A stretch of 64,000 nucleotides of DNA, taken from assembly GCA_038257155.1 (NCBI GenBank), contig JBBSJP010000001.1, positions 186,001-250,000 on the forward strand. Direction: 5' to 3'. Under the pieces are notes generated by a model, which was not told where the DNA came from, did not search any database, and worked only from the letters and a program-made list of their open reading frames with translations. The position numbers and the translations under genes were made by a program. Source of the DNA: JANJTY01 sp038257155. GTDB taxonomy: Bacteria; Pseudomonadota; Gammaproteobacteria; Xanthomonadales; Xanthomonadaceae. Shown here in pieces: positions 54,726 to 61,607 of the stretch (the stretch's first letter is position 1; each line of letters opens with the position of its first letter).

Positions 54726-57629
54726 GTGACCAGGCGCAAGCTTCCGCGGGCCATCTCACGCAACACTCGCGGTGTGACGCGACACCTGCTGTTCCTGCTG
54801 CTTCTCGCTCTGGTGCCTGCCTTCGCCCAGGCGCCTGTCCCTGACCCAGTGCCGGTTGGCATGCCATTGCTGCAGCGCTTCACGGGCGACCATTACCCCG
54901 CCTTGCCCAGCCACTTTGCCGTGGTTTCCGATTCACACGGGCGCATCTTCCTCGGCAACTCCGAGGGCGTGCTGATATTCGATGGCCAGCACTGGGAACT
55001 GCTCGAGCTGCCGCTGGGCAATGTGGCCAGAGCCCTGGTGGTGGGCGCTGACGGGCGGATCTACGTCGGCAGCTACGATCACTTCGGCTTGATCGAGGAA
55101 GCCGAAACGGGCGCCTTTCGCTATACCGATCTGCGCCCGCTGTTCGACCTCGCCCCGGACGAGATCAACCTGGCGGAAATCTGGGACGTGCTGGAAACGC
55201 CCTCTGGCGTGTACTTCCGCGCCGCCAAGCGCCTGTTGTTTCTCGGCTATGACGGGCGCACACGTCACTGGCCGCTGTCGGAAGAAGTGCGCGGCTTCAG
55301 CGCCGTGGGCGACGCGCTGTATGCACGCCTGGACGGCAAGGGCCTGATGCGCTGGTCGGATGGCAGCTTCGAGCCCGAGCCCGATGCCGAACGCTTCGCG
55401 AGTAAACCGCTATACAAACTCTTTCCGCGCGCCGAAGGCCGGCTGCTGGTGAGCAGCGACGGGTTTTTCCTGGCCGACGACCACGGCATCAAGCAACTGC
55501 CCGGGCAGGCCGCAGAGATCTTCGCGCAGGACGAACCCTATACCGGAATTGAACTGCCGGATGGCAGCTATGCGCTCGGTACCTTCGGCGGCCGGGTGTT
55601 GTGGTTCTCCGCCGATCTGCGCCTGATCGGCAGCTATCCGATCAGCGCCTACACCGTGCTGGGCATGGGCCTGGATCGTGAAGGCGGCCTGTGGCTGGCC
55701 ACCGAGGGCGAGGCGGTGCGCCTGCGGCTGCCCTCGCCCTGGAGCCGCTTCGGCCCGGAAGAAGGGCTGCGCGGCGGCCTGTACACCAGCCTCTGGCATG
55801 AGGGGGCGATGTGGGTGGCCACCTCGAATGGCGTAATGCGCGCGCACCAGGATGGCGGCAATGTGCGCTTCGAACTGGCCGTGGAAACCGCGCTGGAAGC
55901 CAATGCCCTGGAATCGACCCGCAGTGGCCTGCTGATTTCCGATCGCGACGGCCTGCTCCTGCTCAGGCCGGGACAGAGCACGCCCGAACGCATCAGCTCG
56001 GACGAAGCCATCTACACCCTCGCCGTGGCCGACGACGATAGCGACCGGCTTTACGCCATCGGTGCCGAGTCGTTTTTCCTGTTCCGGCAAGACGCGCAAG
56101 GCTGGAGCGTCGTGCACCGCTGGCCACTGGACGGGCTGGAAATCAGCTCCATGCACGAGCTCGAACCTGGCAGCCTGTGGGTGGGCGACTACCGCGGCTG
56201 GCCGCAGCGCTGGCATCTGGACCTGCAGACCGGCGAGCGACGCATCGAAGTGATGGGGCCAGAAAGCGGCCTGGTACTTGATGCGCCACACGGCGCTTCC
56301 CTGCTGCAGGTCGACGACGACTATTACGCGGTCTCCGGGCAGCGTTGCTTCAGTTGGCGTGGAACGCGGTTCGAACCCGGCTGCCCGGCGCCCTTCGATC
56401 AGATCGCCTCGCCCGACGAGATCAGCCTCGCGCGTACCGACGCCGGCCTGTTTGCCTACACCAGCCGCGAGTTGTGGCTGCGCCGCAGCGGCGCCAGCGA
56501 CTGGCAGGCGCTGCACATCAGCGCGGGATTGGGGCATGGCTTCGCCGATGTGCATGGCGGCAGCGACGGCATGGTGCGCATCGCAACCTGGAGCGGCCTG
56601 CTGCAGTTCGACCCGACAGCCAGCGATCCGCCCGCGCCGGCATTGCAGGCGCGACTCTGGCGAGCCCAGATTCTTGACGAACAAGGCAAGGCCACAGCGC
56701 TTTCGCTCGACACGCAAGGCGACGACGATGCACTACCACCGCGCGCCACCCTGCACCTGGACTTCCAGCTGGTGGGAATGCAGGGCGCGCCGCAATTCCG
56801 CTATCGCATCGAAGGCCTGCAGCCGCAGTGGAGCGTCTGGGGAACCGATGACAGGCTGAGCCTGCGCGAGCTGCCGCACGGCCGCTTCGAGCTGCAACTC
56901 GAAGCGCGTACCCGCGCTGGACGCAGCGCCGCGCCCTACCGCTTCGCCTTCGACGTGCAACCCCTGTGGTGGGAAACCCGCTGGGCCCGCGTCGGCGCCG
57001 TCCTGCTGGCGATCATCGCCGTCGTCGCCCTGGTGCAGCTGGTGGCCTGGCTGCGGCTACGCAACTACGCGCTGCAGACCCGTCGCCTGGAGCAGCGCAT
57101 CGATGAGCGCACCACCGAACTGCAGGAAGCCAATCGCCGCCTGGCAGAAATGGCCACGGTCGACAGCCTCACCGGCGTCGCGAATCGTCGCGCGCTGGAG
57201 CACGGCTTGGCGCGTGAATGGCAGCGCTGCCAGGACACCAATCGCCCGATCGCCGCGCTGATGCTGGATATCGATCACTTCAAGCAGTTCAACGACCGCT
57301 ATGGCCACCTCGAAGGCGACGAGAAACTGCGCTGGGTCGGCAGCGAACTGGCCAGCCTCTGCGACTCCAACCGCGAACTGTTGGCACGTTTCGGCGGCGA
57401 GGAATTTGTCCTCATCCTGCCCGGCTGCGACCTGGAAGCCGCCCTGGTGCGAGCCCATGCGATCCACGGCCACTTCGACCAAGCGGCCAGCTCGATCCGA
57501 CTCAGCGTCGGCGTCGCCGCCATCATCCCGCCCGACACCCGCAGCGCCGAAGACATGCTGCGTGCCGCCGACACCGCCCTCTACGAAGCCAAACGCAAAG
57601 GCCGCAACCGCGTAGAAGCCGCCCGCTGA
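54726..57629 (+). CDS. Beta-propeller diguanylate cyclase (Reg_prop, Y_Y_Y, GGDEF)
   Basis: GTG 54726, after AGGGGG, gives a 967-residue protein. The signal peptide (RHLLFLLLLALVPAFAQ) is followed by a large periplasmic region of Reg_prop-type beta-propeller blades (to about 640), a Y_Y_Y domain (about 675-745, ending in EARTRAGRSAAPYRF), one membrane helix near 760-780, a coiled coil (QTRRLEQRIDERTTELQEAN), and a GGDEF domain. The signature is GGEEF at 890-894, active in many cyclases; the I-site RxxD is replaced (REL), so product inhibition is unlikely. It should turn an external signal into c-di-GMP. Confidence 0.92.
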   Translation: MTRRKLPRAISRNTRGVTRHLLFLLLLALVPAFAQAPVPDPVPVGMPLLQRFTGDHYPALPSHFAVVSDSHGRIFLGNSEGVLIFDGQHWELLELPLGNVARALVVGADGRIYVGSYDHFGLIEEAETGAFRYTDLRPLFDLAPDEINLAEIWDVLETPSGVYFRAAKRLLFLGYDGRTRHWPLSEEVRGFSAVGDALYARLDGKGLMRWSDGSFEPEPDAERFASKPLYKLFPRAEGRLLVSSDGFFLADDHGIKQLPGQAAEIFAQDEPYTGIELPDGSYALGTFGGRVLWFSADLRLIGSYPISAYTVLGMGLDREGGLWLATEGEAVRLRLPSPWSRFGPEEGLRGGLYTSLWHEGAMWVATSNGVMRAHQDGGNVRFELAVETALEANALESTRSGLLISDRDGLLLLRPGQSTPERISSDEAIYTLAVADDDSDRLYAIGAESFFLFRQDAQGWSVVHRWPLDGLEISSMHELEPGSLWVGDYRGWPQRWHLDLQTGERRIEVMGPESGLVLDAPHGASLLQVDDDYYAVSGQRCFSWRGTRFEPGCPAPFDQIASPDEISLARTDAGLFAYTSRELWLRRSGASDWQALHISAGLGHGFADVHGGSDGMVRIATWSGLLQFDPTASDPPAPALQARLWRAQILDEQGKATALSLDTQGDDDALPPRATLHLDFQLVGMQGAPQFRYRIEGLQPQWSVWGTDDRLSLRELPHGRFELQLEARTRAGRSAAPYRFAFDVQPLWWETRWARVGAVLLAIIAVVALVQLVAWLRLRNYALQTRRLEQRIDERTTELQEANRRLAEMATVDSLTGVANRRALEHGLAREWQRCQDTNRPIAALMLDIDHFKQFNDRYGHLEGDEKLRWVGSELASLCDSNRELLARFGGEEFVLILPGCDLEAALVRAHAIHGHFDQAASSIRLSVGVAAIIPPDTRSAEDMLRAADTALYEAKRKGRNRVEAAR

Positions 57630-57656
57630 CGCAATCCAACCGACGCGAAGCTCTCC

Positions 57657-57889
57657 TGTAGGAGCGCACCCTGTGCGCGACCGGGATCACCGGCCTTGCC
57701 TCAGCCTCACGCTGCACCCATGCCCCGCGGTCGCCAACAGGGTCGGCTCCACAGGGTGCAGCACCGCGTCGCTGTGGAATTCGCCCGCAGTTGTAGGAGC
57801 GCACCCTGTGCGCGACAAGGATCACCGGCCTTGCCCCAACCTCTCGTTGCACCCATGCCCCACGGTCGTCAACAGGGTTGGCTCCTGCA
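57657..57889. repeat. Two copies of a TGTAGGAGCGCACCCTGTGCGCGAC-type repeat
   Basis: Copies at about 57657-57749 and 57792-57889 share TGTAGGAGCGCACC, TGTGCGCGAC, GGATCACCGGCCTTGCC, and TGCACCCATGCCCC, about 85% alike over 93 bases, in direct orientation. They fill most of the 287-bp gap between two convergent genes. Each contains the small palindrome GCGCACCCTGTGCGC. Confidence 0.75.
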
Positions 57890-57916
57890 ATGCGCATGCA
57901 CCTCTCGCGCAACCAA

Positions 57917-59008
57917 TCACTCCCCAACAACCCGCAATACCCGTCCCTCCGCACTATCCGTCAATAAATAGATCCCCCCATCGGGCCCCTCACGCACATC
58001 ACGCAGCCGCTCACCTGGCGCATCAAACATCACCGCCTCCACCCGCACAGCACCACTGCCATCCATCCGCAAACGCTGCAACTGCTTGCCCGCCAGCGCC
58101 GCCACAAAAAAATCCCCACGCCACTCCGCAAACACCGACCCGCCATACCGCATCAACCCCGCCGGCGCGATCGACGGCGTCCACACATGCAGCGGATCGA
58201 TCATGTCCGGCAAGGTCGTAAACGGACTGACCAGCGCCCCGCTGTAATCCACTCCGTGCGTAACCAGCGGCCAACCAAAATTGCCGCCCGCCACAATCCG
58301 ATTCAGCTCATCACCACCACGCGGCCCATGTTCGTGCGCCCACACCGTGCCGGCCTTGTCCACCACCAGGCCCTGCACATTGCGATGCCCGTAGCTGTAG
58401 ATCTCCGGAAGCGCATCACCGCGCCCGACAAACGGATTGTCCGGCGGCACACTGCCATCTGCCGCAATCCGCAGGATCTTGCCCAGATGGTTGTCCAGCC
58501 GCTGCGCCCGCTCGCGATAGTCAAAGCCATCACCCGTTGCCACCAGCAGGGTGCCATCCGCAGCCCAAGCCATGCGCCCACCGTAATGCACCGACGTCGC
58601 GCGCATCGGCCGCGCCTCCAGCACCACCTGCAGATCGGTCAAGGCCTTCCCATCAAACCGCCCCCGCGCCACCCGCAGCGTATTGGCCGCGTTCGTACCG
58701 TGCGAATAACTCAAATAAACCCAGCGACTTTCAACAAAATCCCGCGCCAGCAACACCTCCAGCAAGCCACCCTGACCCACCGCATGCACCGCCGACACAC
58801 CCTCAATCGGTGGCTCAACCGCACTCGCCGAATCAATAACCCGCAACCGCCCCGGCCGCTCAGCCACCAGCATCCCGCCTTCAGGCAAGAAGGCCAGCGA
58901 AGAAGGAAACTCAAGTCCCTCCGCCACCAACTCCACCCGTGGCTGCGCAGCTGTAAAAGTCAGCGCCAGCATCCACCCCAGCAGCACAGCAACTACACGA
59001 ATGAGCAT
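57917..59008 (-). CDS. PQQ-dependent sugar dehydrogenase (soluble aldose dehydrogenase, YliI-like)
   Basis: ATG 59008 gives 363 residues with a signal peptide (VVAVLLGWMLALTFTAAQP), so it is periplasmic. The six-bladed beta-propeller has the usual family motifs: LEFPSSLAFLPEGGMLVAER, GQGGLLEV, MAWAADGTLLVATGD, LDNHLGKILRI, ALPEIYSYGHRN, and HEHGPRGGDELN with Ca2+ and PQQ-contact residues. Members oxidise aldose sugars, passing electrons to the respiratory chain. It lacks the long loop of quinoprotein GdhB, consistent with YliI-like enzymes. Single gene, with a convergent diguanylate cyclase gene and repeats on its 3' side. Confidence 0.9.
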   Translation of the reverse strand: MLIRVVAVLLGWMLALTFTAAQPRVELVAEGLEFPSSLAFLPEGGMLVAERPGRLRVIDSASAVEPPIEGVSAVHAVGQGGLLEVLLARDFVESRWVYLSYSHGTNAANTLRVARGRFDGKALTDLQVVLEARPMRATSVHYGGRMAWAADGTLLVATGDGFDYRERAQRLDNHLGKILRIAADGSVPPDNPFVGRGDALPEIYSYGHRNVQGLVVDKAGTVWAHEHGPRGGDELNRIVAGGNFGWPLVTHGVDYSGALVSPFTTLPDMIDPLHVWTPSIAPAGLMRYGGSVFAEWRGDFFVAALAGKQLQRLRMDGSGAVRVEAVMFDAPGERLRDVREGPDGGIYLLTDSAEGRVLRVVGE

Positions 59009-59128
59009 GCGACGGCACCCCGAAATCCGATTGCGCCCAATGCTACCTGCAAGCCACGCAGCGATGCGGCATGATCGACCGCAGAGCCCTGCACTCTGGC
59101 CAAGAACCAACCGAGGCCGCACCCTAAA

Positions 59129-59166
59129 GCCCCTCTCCCCACGGGAGAGGGGTTGGGGAGAGGGGC
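59129..59166. repeat. REP-like unit of the CTCTCCC/GGGAGAG family
   Basis: AGCCCCTCTCCCCACGGGAG then AGGGGTTGGGGAGAGGGGC; same unit as 48174 with minor changes. It lies between the PQQ dehydrogenase gene start and the small membrane-protein gene. Confidence 0.75.
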
Positions 59167-59268
59167 AAGCCTCGCGAAATGTTTATTGAAGCCTACTGAT
59201 CCCGCTTCGGCTACTCCGCGAAAGCGAATGGAAGCTTGAAGACAAGAACACAGTCGAGAGCCTTACCA

Positions 59269-59718
59269 ATGCCAGCCCTCCGCCCCCTACTAGCCTACCT
59301 AGCCGCAACCCTGACCACCGCCACCCTGGGCAGCCTGATCCAAACCCAATTCAACCTGGCCGCCCTGCAGGATCTGGGCGCACCAATCACCCCAAGCATC
59401 CACCTGCAAGCCAGCGCCCAGGACCTGCTCGGCTTCGCGCCCTTGTGGGCTGCAATCCTGGCCCTAGGTTTCCTGATCGCCTTCGTCACCGCCCTGTTGA
59501 TCAGCCACGCCCTAAAGCGCCACCGAACCATTCTGTTGATCACCGCAGGAACCGTCGCGGTGTTCGCCACCCTGTGGCTGATGCAGATGGCGCTGCCGAT
59601 CACCGTGATTGCCGCCACGCGTGGCAGCGTCGGGTTCGTGTTGATGGGCTTGACTGGTGCGGTTGGAGGTTGGGCTTTTGCCTGGGTGTCCTCTCGGAAG
59701 GTGGTTGTGGGCAGCTAG
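59269..59718 (+). CDS. Hypothetical four-helix membrane protein (149 aa)
   Basis: ATG 59269 (MPALRPLLAYLAATL) gives 149 residues; TTG 59236 is a longer alternative. Four hydrophobic helices are visible, about 4-22, 52-76 (ALWAAILALGFLIAFVTALL-like), 88-108 and 112-138, with one larger periplasmic loop after helix 1 (LQDLGAPITPSIHLQASAQD). No motif identifies a family. Codon use has more A/T and more CCA/CAA codons than its neighbours. The gene has no close partner; the small nucleotidyltransferase remnant follows. Confidence 0.6.
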   Translation: MPALRPLLAYLAATLTTATLGSLIQTQFNLAALQDLGAPITPSIHLQASAQDLLGFAPLWAAILALGFLIAFVTALLISHALKRHRTILLITAGTVAVFATLWLMQMALPITVIAATRGSVGFVLMGLTGAVGGWAFAWVSSRKVVVGS

Positions 59719-59789
59719 TTGGATTGTGTTGCTCCTGGGGGCCACGTCGGGTGCTGTCACCGTGCCACCGCACCGTGCCCAGGCCGACG

Positions 59790-59850
59790 CCGCTGCCGAC
59801 AGGTCTGCCGATCCGTTCGAGCGATGGATGACGCTGGCTGTTACAGCCCG
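59790..59850 (+). pseudogene. Fragment duplicating part of the small gene at 60423
   Basis: The reading ADRSADPFERWMTL (from about 59798) matches ESAGDPFERWTAL of the small protein encoded at 60423-60629 at both protein and DNA level (TCGAGCGATGG shared). Its continuation and start are lost. It lies in the 166-bp gap before the nucleotidyltransferase gene, as if an earlier copy of the pair had been deleted by recombination. Confidence 0.45.
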
Positions 59851-59884
59851 TAGGATCGGCTGACGAATACGACCCAACACCGCC

Positions 59885-60460
59885 ATGCCCCGACTCGTCG
59901 AGCAGATCAAGGAAGCCCTGGCTGCCTTTTCTGCCATCAAGCACCCTCCCGCACTCATCGGTGGCTTGGCCCTGGCGGCGCACCAGGTGATCCGGGCCAC
60001 CGAAGACGTGGACTTTCTGGTCGACGCCGACGATGCCGACCCGTTGCACGCGATACTCATCGGCCTGGGCTACACATGCATCCATCGCAGCGAAAACGCC
60101 GCGAACCACATCCGGGGCGATGAAGGCCTCGACCCTTCGATCCGCACTGCGTGCGGCCTCAGGACAGGCTTGCTGTATGCGCATCGCCCCATCGCACGCC
60201 GCCTGCTGGCGAGGGCCGAGTCCCGCGACACTTCCATGGGACGGATTCGCGTCATCAGCGCCGAGGGGCTAATCGCCTTCAAGCTTCAGGGCTGCGTCAA
60301 CGACGCGTCCCGTCTCCGCGACCTCGACGACATGCTAGCCTTGTTGCGCCAACACCACGCGACGCTCAACATGGCCGAGATCAGGGAATACTTCGCCCTG
60401 TTCGACCGACAGGCGCTGCTCGATGAACTCCTCGCCCAAACCACCCAGCCCGGCAGGTGA
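59885..60460 (+). CDS. Nucleotidyltransferase-fold protein (MNT/AbiEii-like)
   Basis: The 191-residue protein has the minimal nucleotidyltransferase core: GGLALAAHQVIRATEDVDFLVD, with GG for the helix cap and D-x-D (VDFLVD) as metal ligands, then a helical part ending in LARDLDD-like SRLRDLDDMLAL. It resembles the substrate domain of toxin-type nucleotidyltransferases such as AbiEii and MenT, which modify tRNA or proteins. It overlaps a small gene by 38 bases, as in many toxin-antitoxin-like pairs. Start ATG 59885; the gene may be a mobile TA module in this otherwise backbone region. Confidence 0.72.
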   Translation: MPRLVEQIKEALAAFSAIKHPPALIGGLALAAHQVIRATEDVDFLVDADDADPLHAILIGLGYTCIHRSENAANHIRGDEGLDPSIRTACGLRTGLLYAHRPIARRLLARAESRDTSMGRIRVISAEGLIAFKLQGCVNDASRLRDLDDMLALLRQHHATLNMAEIREYFALFDRQALLDELLAQTTQPGR

Positions 60461-60629
60461 GCTGGCGCCCGAGCCGGTACTGGTTCGCGAAGCCGGCCTG
60501 CCCTATCGCCCCGAGTCTGCCGGCGATCCTTTCGAGCGATGGACGGCGCTGATGGAAGTCGTCGAAGCCCTGTGCCCGCGCTGGCCTGAGCGACCGCCTC
60601 CGACGAAGGGAGCGGTGTTCAAGTTGTGA
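60423..60629 (+). CDS. Small partner protein of the nucleotidyltransferase (68 aa)
   Basis: ATG 60423 lies within the nucleotidyltransferase gene. The 68-residue product contains REAGLPYRPESAGDPFERW and MEVVEALCPRWPERPP, a sequence pattern I have seen as a short conserved protein next to nucleotidyltransferase genes. It has no known fold and may be the antitoxin of the pair. A related fragment lies upstream of the nucleotidyltransferase, at 59790. No promoter of its own was seen. Confidence 0.5.
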   Translation: MNSSPKPPSPAGELAPEPVLVREAGLPYRPESAGDPFERWTALMEVVEALCPRWPERPPPTKGAVFKL

Positions 60630-60763
60630 TCGGATATGAGCTGCGCGGGGCGAGGAGATGCAGGTAGTCTCGACGCTGAGCTCATTGTGGGTTGGTGAAC
60701 GGTTCTGCAGCCGGGTTGCGCGTGAAGTAGGAAGGGCGGGCATCGCGGCCGGGTGGGCGGCGC

Positions 60764-61327
60764 CTACCGCCAGTCCCACACCATCACTTCCCAGACATCA
60801 TCGGCGACCGAATCCGGATAAACATGCAGGGTTTCAAAGCCGACGCGGCGATGCGCGCGCAGCGAGCGGACATTGCGTTGCGAGACTTCGGTGACGGTGA
60901 AGTCGAACTGCGCGGCGTAGGCGCGTCGCAGTTGATGGTAGAGGCCATCGAATACGCCCAGGCCGCGGAATTCGCGCGCCACGCACACCTGACCCATCAC
61001 GAACCAGCGTGGGTCGCCGGCCAAGGCCTTCCCGCGCCACTGCAATTGCTCCAGCTTGGCGAACATCGGCTGCAGGATCGGCACCCGGTCGCGAAAACCC
61101 TGCGGCATCATCAGGCAGTAGCCGGCCAAAGTTGCGCCTGACATCGCGATCGCCGAGGGATGAACGTCGTTCATCGATTGCAGTACCGCAGGATCATGCC
61201 GCACCGTGGTAAAGCCATCGCTGGCGGCGGTGACGGCATCGACCCGATCGCGGTGGTTCGCGGCCTGCAGCGCGAGAATCAGTTCGACCTCGTGCGGCTG
61301 GCTGACCAGGGTGTAGTCGATGCTCAT
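60764..61327 (-). CDS. GNAT family N-acetyltransferase
   Basis: The 187-residue protein has the acetyl-CoA-binding pattern of GNAT enzymes: the strand and pyrophosphate loop VCVAREFRGLGVFDGLYHQLR (R/Q-x-x-G-x-G/A variant RGLG-V) and the following helix, then VTEVSQRNVRSLRAHRRVGFE, the usual C-terminal motif B region with N-x-x-S-x-R. Start ATG 61327. The substrate is unknown; cytosolic. It is divergent from the TonB-dependent receptor by 280 bp. Confidence 0.87.
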   Translation of the reverse strand: MSIDYTLVSQPHEVELILALQAANHRDRVDAVTAASDGFTTVRHDPAVLQSMNDVHPSAIAMSGATLAGYCLMMPQGFRDRVPILQPMFAKLEQLQWRGKALAGDPRWFVMGQVCVAREFRGLGVFDGLYHQLRRAYAAQFDFTVTEVSQRNVRSLRAHRRVGFETLHVYPDSVADDVWEVMVWDWR

Positions 61328-61607
61328 GCGGGTCCCGTGGGCTTGTCATCGCAGCCTGCAAGATTAGGGCCACAAGCGGCGCTCCGCTAGCATCAATGCC
61401 GCCAGGCGCGTGCGGTGGGCTGATGATTTTCCTGCGCCGCCAAGCCGGATTCCGCCGGTTGCCGACAGCCGTTCAAATGCATTGCAGTTAGTGCCCCAGT
61501 TTGTGACGATGCGCGGGCCAGCCGCTTGCGCGGTTGGCTGCCGTGGGGGCGGCAATCACATCACTGCCTGCTCAAACAACTGCCAGTCGCCTTGGGGAGT
61601 ACATCGT

